In this document: piece by piece, positions 7,960-16,146 of the stretch
Position numbering within the stretch: the first letter of the stretch is position 1
Layout: each line of letters opens with the position of its first letter
NCBI RefSeq assembly: GCF_000961095.1
Contig: NZ_CP011058.1
Location: 2,199,001-2,263,000, forward strand
DNA from: Paenibacillus beijingensis
GTDB taxonomy: Bacteria > Bacillota > Bacilli > Paenibacillales > Paenibacillaceae
DNA length: 64,000 bases
Reading direction: 5' to 3'
Translations under genes and position numbers: made by a program
The notes under the pieces: model-generated
The model's input: only the letters and a program-made list of their open reading frames with translations
Database searches by the model: none
Told to the model about the DNA's origin: nothing

Positions 7960-9948
7960 CTAGAGAAGAATTCGTAACAGATCGGCCCGGTTGCGTACTT
8001 GAAGCTTCTGGTAAACGGACCGCAGATGCTTTTTTACGGTGATCTCTGCAACGTATAAGGTTTTTGCAATATCCGCATTCGAGAGTCCTTCAATGACAAG
8101 CTTGACGACCTCCTGCTCCCGCTCCGTCAGATTGTTCATCAACTCATCCAGCTTGTTTGTTTCACTGCCCGGCGGTAAACTGTGTCCCGTTTGCTGCAGA
8201 TGACCTTCGAATAAATGCCGAAGCTTATCCCCTCGCGTATCCAGTATAAAAATAGGCGTAGCCGTTTTTCCGTCGTAATACGTATGGTAAACGCCCTCTA
8301 TCTCTTGAAAGCCCAAGCTGCGATGAGAGTCGAACATGATCGGATCCGGCGGCGGCGAAGTAATAATGAATCCATTTGACACCATCATCGAAAAAATTAG
8401 CTCCAACGCTTTAATGGACATAAGAGGATTTGCAGGCTCGGCAACATCGATGATGCGGATAAACCAGCTGACCTGCCGGTTTGCCGGATCCATCAGATCT
8501 TCATAGGCTTCGGCAGAGAGGCTCCGAATGTATTCAGCAGCAAGCGGTTCCTTCTCCAGATACGGAATCGTTGCCGCATTCACCGGATAGATGACGGACA
8601 GTCCAACGATGTCTCCTTCTTGATTTCTCAACAATTTGACGAACCGATGATCGGTCCTCATCATTTCCTGAAGCGATACATCTTTCATTTTCACGATATC
8701 CAAAGTCGTCAATTGTCCGGTTGCGGCGGGAGACTGCGCCTGATCTGACCGCCATTGCAAATAACGCTCCCCTTCGGGCAAATTGTGATTGCTTAGCGGT
8801 TCCCATACATATCTTTCATTTTCCGCCGGAGAAACAATCCAACGAATGGAAGCGTCCCCGATGTAATAAAAGCATTCGCGGATTTCCCAAACCGCGCTTC
8901 CATCCCGGGGGGATTGCAAAATACGGTTCATATATAAGTGCGCACAGCTTGCCACAAGTTTCTTGTATCGGTCCGGGGTTCGCTCCATCATGACCCTGCT
9001 TGCAGCTTCACGCATGACATCATGAAGCGTCCACCCTTTGGGCGTTTTCCTTACGAACGAAAACCCGCAGAGACGGTCAAATTCGGCAACCGTTATCTTA
9101 CTGCCTCCATTTACCGCGCTTAACGCCTCGCTGTCAAAGTATCGGAGCACGGAAGCAACCTCGATCCATTCACGAAGGTGCTGGTCAGCAACTTCACTTA
9201 ACCACATCTCCACAAGCAGCGGCCACCATTCCTCACCGTCTTCCGCAGCTGCCGCATGGTGCAGCCAATTCGAAGCCGCTGCCAGGGAGAGTGCAAGAGG
9301 ATGACCCCGTGTCTTTTCCCATATCATGGTCTGGTTATCGATGTCGGTAACACCGCATCTGGCTAAGTATGCCTTAGCCTGTTCCATGTTTAGACCGCTG
9401 AGCCGAATCGGCTTCACGCGTTCTCTCCAAGCGGGGGATAATACCCAGCCGCCTCCAAGCGGTTTCCTGCTGACGACGATCGTAAGCACGTTGGACGGCA
9501 GCCATTGGAGCAAATGTTCCCGCAGCCATCCATCCAAATCATTCATTTCATCATAGGTATCGAGTGCAAGCGTAACAGGCCCATTTTCAGCCCATTCGCT
9601 TATGCGCTGCAGGCAGCGCTTCGCTCCCTCCGGAGCATCGAAATGGTGATCCGTCGCATTCGTAGAATCATCAAGCTGGCGGAACAAACTTAGGCAAAAA
9701 TCTTCCGGCGTATGTACAAATTCACGACTGTCGATTGCAGCAAAAAAAGCCCCGTTCCGATAGGATATTCGCCTGAAAGCGTCAAGAAGCGTTGTTTTTC
9801 CCATTCCCCCGGTTCCGTACAAGGACCATATTAGCTGTTTGGGCGGGGATTGTCCGGTCAGGAACTCGATATAGGACTGAATTTCTTGCTCCCTTCCAAA
9901 CAAAAAGTCCTCTTCCCTTTGTTCAATATCGCTTAAACGGTTATCCAT
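7960..9948 (-). CDS. STAND-type ATPase with LuxR helix-turn-helix, transcriptional regulator
   Basis: 662 residues. An N-terminal AAA/NB-ARC-like ATPase carries a Walker A motif GTGGMGKTT (45-53), a Walker B-like VTLALDTYDEM, and a sensor segment LTIVVSRKPLGGGW. The middle (about 370-580) is an unassigned domain. The C-terminus (about 600-662) is a LuxR-type HTH (LTEREQEVVKLVIEGLSNADIAKTLYVAEITVKKHLRSVY, a typical HTH pattern). This resembles the MalT-like signal-transducing ATPases, in which ligand-driven nucleotide exchange activates DNA binding, but there is no TPR/solenoid sensor of the MalT kind. It is transcribed alone. Its target genes cannot be named; the neighbouring DUF418 gene on the same strand is a candidate by position only. 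Confidence 0.8.
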   Translation of the reverse strand: MDNRLSDIEQREEDFLFGREQEIQSYIEFLTGQSPPKQLIWSLYGTGGMGKTTLLDAFRRISYRNGAFFAAIDSREFVHTPEDFCLSLFRQLDDSTNATDHHFDAPEGAKRCLQRISEWAENGPVTLALDTYDEMNDLDGWLREHLLQWLPSNVLTIVVSRKPLGGGWVLSPAWRERVKPIRLSGLNMEQAKAYLARCGVTDIDNQTMIWEKTRGHPLALSLAAASNWLHHAAAAEDGEEWWPLLVEMWLSEVADQHLREWIEVASVLRYFDSEALSAVNGGSKITVAEFDRLCGFSFVRKTPKGWTLHDVMREAASRVMMERTPDRYKKLVASCAHLYMNRILQSPRDGSAVWEIRECFYYIGDASIRWIVSPAENERYVWEPLSNHNLPEGERYLQWRSDQAQSPAATGQLTTLDIVKMKDVSLQEMMRTDHRFVKLLRNQEGDIVGLSVIYPVNAATIPYLEKEPLAAEYIRSLSAEAYEDLMDPANRQVSWFIRIIDVAEPANPLMSIKALELIFSMMVSNGFIITSPPPDPIMFDSHRSLGFQEIEGVYHTYYDGKTATPIFILDTRGDKLRHLFEGHLQQTGHSLPPGSETNKLDELMNNLTEREQEVVKLVIEGLSNADIAKTLYVAEITVKKHLRSVYQKLQVRNRADLLRILL

Positions 9949-9983
9949 CGCTCTCCCTGCCCTATTGTCATGATCTAAAGAAA

Positions 9984-10010
9984 AGCACCAACCCCCGGGA
10001 GGCTGGCGCT
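9984..10010 (-). terminator. Rho-independent terminator of the aldo/keto reductase gene
   Basis: A GC-rich stem of about 10 bp with G-U pairs (AGCGCCAGCC pairing with GGTTGGTGCT) is followed on the minus strand by TTTTCTTT. It lies 29 nt after the reductase stop codon. Confidence 0.75.
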
Positions 10011-10038
10011 CTGCTTTTTAGATGCCATTGTGTTTAGA

Positions 10039-10941
10039 TTACCACAACGTATACCCTGCTTCGATCAGGATTTTATACCATTGTTCCCGGGTCATCTGCG
10101 GACCTTCTAACGAAGTGAGCGCCCGCTCAATCCGCTCCTTGTTTCCGGTGCCCAGTACGATTGCGGGATTGGACGCATGCTTGAAGATCCATTTGTAGAC
10201 GACTTCATCGAGATGTTCCAGGTTAAGCTCCTGCCGGATGTTTTGCAGTACGTTTTTCATTTTTTCGTCAGCCGGATTGGCAGCCTTGAATAGCCTTCCT
10301 CCCGCCAGTGGCGACCAAATCATCGGGGAGATGCCTTCTTTCAGGCAATGAGTCATGGTGCCGTTTTGATAATTCTGGATGCCCAGCGGATTCAGCATGA
10401 ATTGGTGCGTGACGAATTTGATGTCCGTATATTTTTGCAACGTGTCAAACTCAAGCGGGCTATGGTTGGATAGGCCAAAATAGTTGACTTTACCCTCACT
10501 CTTAAGCTGCTGAAGCGTCTCATTAAGCTCGCCCGGATCAATCAGCAGGTCAAACATATGAATCAACAGGAGATCGACGTAACCGCAATTTAGCTTGTCC
10601 AAGGAGTCGTTAACCTGCTCGAGGACGTATTGTTTATCCGTATTGAAAAATCGGGTCTTTATGTTGGGGTTTTTGGCATTCGGGACCGCGATGGCGCATT
10701 TCGTGACGATTTGTATGTTCTCCCGCAAGGACGGCTGCATTTGCAAAGCTTCACCGAAAAGCGCTTCGTTTCGATGATCGCCTCCGTAAATATCGGCATG
10801 GTCAAACGTTGTAATTCCCCGCTCAATACACCATTCGATAAACTCAACCGTTTGCTTCACGCTCAAATTCCAATCGTTCATCCTCATGCATCCGATGACC
10901 AGTTTGGAAATGGAAAGCTTCTCGTTTAATTGAATTTTCAT
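10039..10941 (-). CDS. aldo/keto reductase
   Basis: About 300 residues, TIM-barrel NADPH-dependent oxidoreductase of the YdhF/YdjG-like group. The catalytic tetrad can be read as Asp and Tyr in TFDHADIYGGDH, Lys in IVTKCAI and His in LLIHMFD. The C-terminal NADP-binding segment NPAIVLGTGNKERIERAL is intact. The start at 10941 (MKIQLNEKLSISKLV) has AAGGTGG 9 nt upstream; the longer frame to 10992 has no such site. It reduces an aldehyde or ketone of unknown identity. The gene is divergent from the MFS exporter, so the two may share a control region, as is common for detoxification pairs. Confidence 0.88.
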   Translation of the reverse strand: MKIQLNEKLSISKLVIGCMRMNDWNLSVKQTVEFIEWCIERGITTFDHADIYGGDHRNEALFGEALQMQPSLRENIQIVTKCAIAVPNAKNPNIKTRFFNTDKQYVLEQVNDSLDKLNCGYVDLLLIHMFDLLIDPGELNETLQQLKSEGKVNYFGLSNHSPLEFDTLQKYTDIKFVTHQFMLNPLGIQNYQNGTMTHCLKEGISPMIWSPLAGGRLFKAANPADEKMKNVLQNIRQELNLEHLDEVVYKWIFKHASNPAIVLGTGNKERIERALTSLEGPQMTREQWYKILIEAGYTLW

Positions 10942-11222
10942 CCCTGTCACCCACCTTGTATAGGGTATGTAACCATGTACAATCGTCTTCATTATATGCT
11001 CTCAACCAAGCGATTACTTTCAATGTTTTTCAGATAATGATTTTAAATTTTTCAGTTGTGCAGAAAGAACAATATTCTTGGCTTTGAATGCGAAAGGTTC
11101 AGAATTTTTGCTTAAAGTTATTGCTTATTTGCTCCGAAAGCAAAATAATAGGATACAGTGACCGATGCGAAACAGACCACTAAAAGCCTCATTAAACACA
11201 GTTGAAAGGTGACCAGGACATT

Positions 11223-12425
11223 ATGGCGTTATCCCAACCCAATCTTAGGAAGCAATCTGCCAGAAAATCGTTTCCCCTCTCTTTATTCTCTTTAACCGTT
11301 GGAGCGTTTGCGATCGGAATGACTGAATTTGTCATTATGGGCCTTTTGCCTAATGTCGCCGAAGATTTGAATGTCAGCATTTCAGCCGCAGGACAGCTCA
11401 TTACGATGTATGCTCTGGCGGTCGCGGTAGGGGCTCCTATCCTCACGATGCTCACCCATAAAATTCCTCAAAAGAAACTGTTATGTTTGTTGATGGTCTT
11501 ATTTATTCTCGGCAACGTAATCTCTGTATTTGCCCCCAGCTATGCCGTTCTGATGGGCGCTCGTATGATCACGGCGTTAACGCATGGGACATTCTTCGGG
11601 GTTGGGGCTGTTATTGCCTCCGGCCTTGTCTCTCCGGACAAACGAGCCGGAGCGGTATCCATCATGATGGCCGGTCTTACCATTGCGAATATTATCGGTG
11701 TTCCGATGGGAACATTTATCGGTCAACAGATGGGATGGCGGGCCACTTTCGGTTCGATTGCAATTATTGGCGCCGTGACCTTGATCGGCATCCTTATTTT
11801 CATCCCGCATATCCGGCAAGATAAACCCGCAAGTATCGTTCAGCAGATTTCCGACCTTTTCAATCGCAAGCTCCTTCTATTTCTGCTAATCGCAGTACTG
11901 GGTAATGCCGGTTTGTTTGCCGTTTTTACCTACATAACCCCGCTGCTTGTGCAAGTGACCGGTTTTGCCGAACATAGCGTAACATGGATTCTCGTGCTAT
12001 TTGGCTTTGGCGTGACGATCGGCAATATTGTCGGCGGGAAGCTCGCGGACTGGAAGCTGATGCCCTCCATACTTGGCATTTACTTTACGATATGCGTCAT
12101 CCTGACTCTATTTACCTTTACCGTTCATAGTCCAATTGTCTCCGTGGCAACGATTTTTCTTTGGGGAGCGGCTTCCTTTGCCGTATTTCCAGGGTTGCAG
12201 GTGCGGATTATGAGCTTGGCACAGTCGGCACCCGCCTTAGCTTCTACCACCAGTCATTCAGCCGGCAATCTGGGAAATGCAACCGGCGCTTTCATTGGGG
12301 GATCGGTCATCACTCATCTGTCTCTAACCTCCCTCCCTTGGGTCGGTGCCGTTCTTGTCGGACTTGCCCTCATTTTAGGAATTGCCTGCTATATCGCGGA
12401 ACGGAAGACAGCTGCTGCAGCATAA
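11223..12425 (+). CDS. MFS exporter, AraJ/YdhP-like DHA1 family
   Basis: About 400 residues with 12 predicted membrane segments. It begins FPLSLFSLTVGAFAIGMTEFVIMGLLP, the signature of the AraJ/YdhP/Bcr-like arabinose-efflux-type DHA1 permeases. The inter-helix motif GARMITALTHGTFFGVG and the second-half motif LFGFGVTIGNIVGGKLAD are present. Such proteins export sugars, drugs or metabolites by proton antiport. The frame opens at TTG 11202, but AAAGGTGA lies about 10 nt before ATG 11223. The final bases of the gene directly abut a copy of the dispersed att-like repeat (12428-12447), so the gene end is a recombination boundary; the protein itself looks full length. Confidence 0.88.
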   Translation: MALSQPNLRKQSARKSFPLSLFSLTVGAFAIGMTEFVIMGLLPNVAEDLNVSISAAGQLITMYALAVAVGAPILTMLTHKIPQKKLLCLLMVLFILGNVISVFAPSYAVLMGARMITALTHGTFFGVGAVIASGLVSPDKRAGAVSIMMAGLTIANIIGVPMGTFIGQQMGWRATFGSIAIIGAVTLIGILIFIPHIRQDKPASIVQQISDLFNRKLLLFLLIAVLGNAGLFAVFTYITPLLVQVTGFAEHSVTWILVLFGFGVTIGNIVGGKLADWKLMPSILGIYFTICVILTLFTFTVHSPIVSVATIFLWGAASFAVFPGLQVRIMSLAQSAPALASTTSHSAGNLGNATGAFIGGSVITHLSLTSLPWVGAVLVGLALILGIACYIAERKTAAAA

Positions 12426-12427
12426 TT

Positions 12428-12447
12428 CGCGCTGTCTGTAACGGCAA
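12428..12447 (-). repeat. partial att-like repeat, copy A
   Basis: Twenty bases identical to 30258-30277 and 18/20 identical to 14943-14962. Read on the minus strand it matches the TGCCGTTACAGACAGCG half of the other copies but lacks the following rlmH-like GEPYHK-coding half, which is replaced by the end of the MFS gene. It starts 3 nt after the MFS stop. Confidence 0.7.
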
Positions 12448-12453
12448 ATTTTT

Positions 12454-12477
12454 AGGCCATCCTTTGCGGGATGGCCT
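12454..12477 (+). terminator. terminator-like hairpin after the MFS gene
   Basis: A 9-10 bp stem (AGGCCATCC with GGGATGGCCT) has a 5-nt loop and is followed by CTTCTTTG. It lies 29 nt after the MFS stop, separated from it by repeat copy A. Confidence 0.65.
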
Positions 12478-12506
12478 CTTCTTTGAAATATAGAACAAAA
12501 TAAAGC

Positions 12507-12608
12507 CTAACGATACATTTGCACATACCACGTTTGAATCCCTACGTCGATGGCCCCGACTTTTTCATCGCCGTATGGCTGGATTCCTCTACTTGCATTT
12601 GCATACAT
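12507..12608 (-). pseudogene. C-terminal gene remnant (33 codons)
   Basis: An open frame on the minus strand encodes a 33-residue tail ending IDVGIQTWYVQMYR before TAG. It overlaps the upstream stop as TAATG, and its frame is closed two codons further upstream by a TGA. Its base composition is richer in G+C than the AT-rich block that begins at 12608. I read it as the surviving 3' end of a native gene cut by that block. The family is not recognised, and a genuine coupled small protein cannot be excluded. Confidence 0.35.
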
Positions 12609-13072
12609 TAATATTCACCTTTAATTACAAAAAACGAACCCCGAATTGTTCCAGCTAGTTTAGAATTCTGCCTGGCAAACTTAAACTTCCCTTCTAACTC
12701 CTTTGGTACCTCCATCCCCTCAGAAAGCTTAAAACCAACGGCCCGCTTCTTAGGGTCATCAACCGTATACATGACGTTGACCACAAGACCATCCTCATAA
12801 AAGACGTAGGCAAATTTGATATTTTCCACTTGAAAACGCGAAGTTTCTAATGGTTTGGCCGCAAACTCAATATCACGTTCTTCTTTCAAAATTCGGTTCA
12901 CATAATCAAGGGTCTCCTGGCTTTCGCTAGCTGGTACAACCGTAAATTCATGCTTGTATTTGGTCATAAAGTAACGGGCTTCATTCGCACGTAAACCAGA
13001 AAGCGCTTCTACTACAAGTGAAGACTCTAAACCAACCGTAGAGACATTTTTAAAATCAACGATATTGGACAT
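12608..13072 (-). CDS. hypothetical protein, second gene of WYL-linked pair
   Basis: About 154 residues, soluble and acidic/basic mixed, with no signal peptide or membrane segment. It has a pattern of long beta strands (FAYVFYEDGLVVNVMYTVDD, SFFVIKGEY) and no family that I recognise. GGGGAGG lies 7 nt before the ATG at 13072, preferred over the ATG at 13078, which is too close. It follows the GyrI-like gene by 20 nt in the same orientation, so the two form an operon divergent from the WYL regulator. The block is visibly AT-richer than its surroundings, suggesting transfer. Confidence 0.65.
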   Translation of the reverse strand: MSNIVDFKNVSTVGLESSLVVEALSGLRANEARYFMTKYKHEFTVVPASESQETLDYVNRILKEERDIEFAAKPLETSRFQVENIKFAYVFYEDGLVVNVMYTVDDPKKRAVGFKLSEGMEVPKELEGKFKFARQNSKLAGTIRGSFFVIKGEY

Positions 13073-13092
13073 TTCCATCCCTCCCCGTATCT

Positions 13093-13578
13093 TTATTTCC
13101 TAACAACAGGAATCCACATTTCACCAAAAACTAAGCCGTTTCGCTGCCCCATTTCAACCGTTGTATTTGGCCCGCCAACATAGGCAAAATTCTTTGCTTC
13201 TGGCAAGACTTGACCAAAGGCAAGGCCAGCAAGCTTATTATTCAATTCATTAGCCGTCTTCCCTTCCCCTTTAACAACTAGGTATTCCCCCTTTGGGAAT
13301 TGGATAACCCTAGATTCGACTTCTTCTGGTGCCGATGCCTTTGTCATGACGCCAGCATAATGCATCAACTTGTTATTCACCGCTTCGTTCACGGCAAAAA
13401 TGTAGTCATTTGTGGCTAAGGCTTTTAAAGTGTCAAGCCTTCCATCTTGGCTGACGGCCTGCCAAAAGTCTGACTTTTCCTTGTTTAAGCCGGCAAAGTC
13501 TGTGTATTCGCTCTGAAGCTCAGTTCCAAAACCTAAAACGGTAAAGCTGTCTTTTTCTTCTAGGGTATAATCTGCCAT
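13093..13578 (-). CDS. GyrI-like/AraC effector-binding domain protein
   Basis: About 161 residues. The sequence begins YTLEEKDSFTVLGFGTEL and ends VFGEMWIPVVRK, matching the layout of stand-alone GyrI-like (AraC_E_bind/SOUL-like) small-molecule binding domains, where a conserved E-x-W-x-P strand closes the fold. The internal segment VIQFPKGEYLVVKGEGKTANEL is the usual central strand of the family. AGAGAGG lies 8 nt before ATG 13578. Such proteins bind or hydrolyse hydrophobic drugs and are often controlled by WYL or MerR regulators, which fits the divergent gene at 13682. Confidence 0.7.
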   Translation of the reverse strand: MADYTLEEKDSFTVLGFGTELQSEYTDFAGLNKEKSDFWQAVSQDGRLDTLKALATNDYIFAVNEAVNNKLMHYAGVMTKASAPEEVESRVIQFPKGEYLVVKGEGKTANELNNKLAGLAFGQVLPEAKNFAYVGGPNTTVEMGQRNGLVFGEMWIPVVRK

Positions 13579-13627
13579 ATTCAAAACCTCTCTTTTTTAA
13601 ATTAATGACTTATTTTCCTCACTTGAT

Positions 13628-13656
13628 GGTTATATAATAACCTTAAATCATGTCAA
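13628..13656 (-). promoter_or_regulatory. promoter with overlapping palindromic operator
   Basis: On the minus strand TTGACA (13651-13656) and TATAAC (13629-13634) are 16 bp apart, a good sigma-A promoter for the GyrI-like operon. A palindrome GGTTAT-N3-ATAACC (13628-13642) covers the -10 region. Its position between the divergent regulator and target genes suggests it is the WYL repressor operator; that role is inferred. Confidence 0.55.
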
Positions 13657-13681
13657 AAAATGATACTGTTTAGGGGGCCTT

Positions 13682-14644
13682 ATGAAAAAAGTTGAACGGA
13701 TTAATATCATCATGCGGTATATCAACAACCGCGCCCACTTTACAATTTCTGAAATCATGCGAGAATTTAACATTTCCCGTTCGACAGCTATTAGAGATAT
13801 CAGAGAAATTGAGGCCATGGGAATGCCACTTGTTGCTGAAGTTGGAAGGGATGGCGGTTATTTTGTCATGCAAAACTCTGTCCTGCCCGTTGTTCGCTTT
13901 ACCGATAATGAGGTCAAAGCTCTTTTTATTGCCTTCATGGCCACAAGAAATCAACAACTCCCCTATCTAAAAAGTCGTCAGTCTTTAGCTGAAAAATTAC
14001 TAGGCCTCATCTCAGAATACCAACAAGAAGATCTTGTACTTTTAAATCAAATCTTGCTTTTTGAAGGGACCAACCCCAATAATCCCGACCTGCTTGAGCT
14101 TTCAGACCTCCCCCATCCCATGTTAGAAAAACTCATCCAAATCCTTCTTTTGGATATCTATTTATTGATTACCATCAAAGAAGGGAAGGTAATAAAGTCT
14201 TACCCCATTTATCTCTTGAACCTTTATCATGAAAAAGGCCTTTGGCTGATTGAAGGCTTTGACTTAAAGGAAGAAAAGAAACAGATTTTCCCTGTCGACC
14301 ATCTCAGTGATGTCAAACCCTACCCGACGAAAAAAAGATTAAGTAAGAAAAAAATGTTAGAAAAACTAAGTAAGCAGGAAGAAGTAATCAACCTTGTTCT
14401 TGAACTTGGTCCAAAAGCGATTGCCCAGTTCAAAAAATACCATCCTTTAAAAGTATCTATTTCCTATACGAATCCTTACCAAACCACAGCCATTCTAAAG
14501 ACCTTTATCAATGTTAATAAGCCCGAAGAATTGACCGAAATTATAAATTGGCTACTTTTCCTAGGCGGGGATATCAAGGTCAGGGAAGTGCCAGAAGAAG
14601 TCTTAGAAGGTTTACAAGAGAGATTATGCTTATACTGCCCATAA
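13682..14644 (+). CDS. HTH-WYL domain transcriptional regulator (YafY family)
   Basis: 320 residues. The N-terminal winged helix (about 1-60) contains FTISEIMREFNISRSTAIRDI, a clear HTH_11/DeoR-like element. The middle carries the VVRFTDNEVKALFIAFMATR segment typical of YafY-type regulators. A WYL-like domain with the C-terminal WCX extension spans about 150-320 (GLWLIEGFDLKEEKKQIF, then ISYTNPYQTTAILKTF). WYL domains sense small ligands or nucleic acids. AGGGGG lies close before ATG 13682. It is divergent from the GyrI-like pair and in the same AT-rich block. Codon use resembles lactic acid bacteria more than the flanks; transfer is likely. Confidence 0.85.
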   Translation: MKKVERINIIMRYINNRAHFTISEIMREFNISRSTAIRDIREIEAMGMPLVAEVGRDGGYFVMQNSVLPVVRFTDNEVKALFIAFMATRNQQLPYLKSRQSLAEKLLGLISEYQQEDLVLLNQILLFEGTNPNNPDLLELSDLPHPMLEKLIQILLLDIYLLITIKEGKVIKSYPIYLLNLYHEKGLWLIEGFDLKEEKKQIFPVDHLSDVKPYPTKKRLSKKKMLEKLSKQEEVINLVLELGPKAIAQFKKYHPLKVSISYTNPYQTTAILKTFINVNKPEELTEIINWLLFLGGDIKVREVPEEVLEGLQERLCLYCP

Positions 14645-14925
14645 GTAGGCCTACCCCATCATATACAATGGTATCACTACTGAAAACTAGGGGCTTTTAG
14701 ATGGTTACATCAGGAAAAGTATTATTGGATCACCGGAAGTCTGCTCTAACTGCTGGCACATCACTTATTATCATGACGCTTGCAGCATTTTTTTCGTATG
14801 GCTTTGTCCATGAAAGCCTTCTGGTACAAGGGGATGCCAGCACCATACTTGAAAACGTCATTTCACAAAATATGCTTTTCAAAGCTGAAATCTTTGGCTG
14901 GATCGTCATCACCGCTTTACCACTT

Positions 14926-14965
14926 TTTGTGATACGGTTCTCCGCACTGTCCGTAACGGCAAGTT
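14926..14965 (-). repeat. rlmH-end-like att repeat, copy B
   Basis: On the minus strand the sequence reads CRYGQCGEPYHK, sharing the GEPYHK codons of the rlmH 3' end and the adjoining TGCCGTTAC half with copy C at 30238-30280. Of the last six codons shared with copy C, four differ only at the third base. It lies exactly where the DUF4386 fragment loses similarity to its paralogue and next to the terminator of the SDR remnant. A 3-nt insertion separates it from the CACTT seen in copy C. Confidence 0.65.
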
Positions 14966-14976
14966 TGCTGAGAAAA

Positions 14977-14998
14977 GAGGCGCCGAATCCGGCGCCCC
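14977..14998 (-). terminator. Rho-independent terminator of the SDR remnant
   Basis: A GC-rich stem (GGCGCCG pairs with CGGCGCC) with an AATC-type loop is followed on the minus strand by TCTTTTCTC. It lies just past the SDR stop codon. Confidence 0.75.
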
Positions 14999-15005
14999 TT
15001 TGAGC

Positions 15006-15257
15006 TTAAATAGACATTCCGCCCGAGACCTCGATGCGCTGGGCATTCACCCAGCGATTCTCCCCGGACAGGAGCGACGCGATCATCGGACCGATGTCGT
15101 CGGGTTGGCCGACGCGGCCAAGTGCCGTCATCTCCGCGACGTGCTTATTGACCTCGGGATCGTCACGAACCATGCCGCCGCTGAAATCGGTCGCGATCGC
15201 CCCGGGGGGCACGGTATTGACCGCGATCATGGCCCTCGCCACGGCATTCAGTTGCGG
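15006..15257 (-). pseudogene. 3' remnant of a short-chain dehydrogenase/reductase gene
   Basis: The minus-strand frame encodes the C-terminal third of a classical SDR. It contains LNAVARAM, IAVNTVPPGAIATDFSGG, a GRVGQPDDIGPMIASLLS segment, and WVNAQRIEVSGGMSI at the end. The Rossmann and catalytic regions are absent. About eight residues expected between NAVARAM and IAVNTV are also missing. The remnant begins at the stop codon of the choline-kinase-like gene and is clearly richer in G+C than that gene, so the junction near 15257 is a recombination breakpoint. It is not expected to be functional. Confidence 0.8.
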
Positions 15258-15261
15258 CCGT

Positions 15262-16146
15262 TTATAATTGATAAATCCCTTGTTCGATTCGCTGGAGGCA
15301 ATCTTCGGCAAACTTGTAGTAATCAAAGTCATGGTGGCTTTCGCCCTTACTAAGGCCGCTGTAAAACATTCCCCAAGCGACCTCACGAACCATCGCCACG
15401 AATTTCATGTCCTGCAGAATGTGGAATGTTTCCTCCTCAAAATATCCGAAATATAACTTTAACCACTCGCGCTCTTCGGCTTCACTGAACTGGTTCGTAA
15501 ACGGAATAAGCGTCAAATCGAAAAACACATCTCCGATTGCCGACAACTCCCAATCAATGATTTGCAGCTCTTGACCGGTATAGATCATATTGACCAAGAA
15601 GGAATCATTATGACAGAATTTGTTGTTATATTGTTTGTCGCTGCTCCGCTTATGCGTGATTTCCTCTACCCGATGCAAAATCCGGTTTAATCCGTCCGGA
15701 TGCTTGACTTGAAACTGATCGGCGCCTTGCAAATAGCCATGAATAAGATCGTAAGGCGCCAATGTTCTGCCTTGACCTTCCATACGGTGGATTCGTTTGA
15801 AGCGATCCATAATCATGGCTTTGATATGATCGTCTTGCAGATCCTCTTTCTCAAGCATTCGACCTTCAATAAATTCCGTGACGACAAACTGTTCCGGATA
15901 TTGACTCGAAACCACAGCAGGAGTAAATCCTTCTCGGTTCGCTTTCTTCATCACTTCGACTTCAGATTGGCGTGTCAGGTTCAAATACTCATTTTGCCTG
16001 CTGTTGACGCGCAGTACGTAATTGCTCTGTTTCGTATGTACCTTATACGTTTGGTTGCAAAGCCCCCCACTAAGCCTTTCAACACTTACGAATTCATCGT
16101 ATAGCTCCGGTACCCCGCGAATAATTTCTTCCACTTTCATGTTCAA
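15262..16146 (-). CDS. choline/ethanolamine kinase-like phosphotransferase
   Basis: About 294 residues, protein-kinase-like APH fold. It begins VERLSGGLCNQTYKV, the glycine-rich loop of LicA/choline kinases. FCHNDSFLVNMIY is the Brenner-type catalytic loop (Asp base, Asn metal ligand), followed by LQIIDWELSAIGDVFFDL, the DFG-equivalent plus choline-kinase motif. It probably phosphorylates choline or a similar amino alcohol in the cytosol, for phosphocholine decoration or catabolism. AGGAG lies 9 nt before a TTG at 16146 and 15 nt before an ATG at 16140; either may be used. A LacI/CcpA-like operator lies upstream. No nucleotidyltransferase partner is nearby. Confidence 0.82.
   Translation of the reverse strand: MNMKVEEIIRGVPELYDEFVSVERLSGGLCNQTYKVHTKQSNYVLRVNSRQNEYLNLTRQSEVEVMKKANREGFTPAVVSSQYPEQFVVTEFIEGRMLEKEDLQDDHIKAMIMDRFKRIHRMEGQGRTLAPYDLIHGYLQGADQFQVKHPDGLNRILHRVEEITHKRSSDKQYNNKFCHNDSFLVNMIYTGQELQIIDWELSAIGDVFFDLTLIPFTNQFSEAEEREWLKLYFGYFEEETFHILQDMKFVAMVREVAWGMFYSGLSKGESHHDFDYYKFAEDCLQRIEQGIYQL

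Larger units (their letters stand above)
14701..15003 (+). pseudogene. truncated DUF4386 gene (5' part only)
   Basis: The first 70 or so codons match the intact DUF4386 gene at 28824, for example RKSALTAGT, AAFFSYGFVH, SLLVQGDA and FKAEIFGWI, and the upstream promoter region is also similar (ACAATGG...AACTAGGGG). Similarity stops at about 14912, and the frame runs on through the att-like repeat copy B and a terminator to a chance stop at 15003. The intact paralogue has 234 residues, so about 160 residues and most membrane helices are missing. It is read as a decayed gene cut at an insertion junction. Confidence 0.75.
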
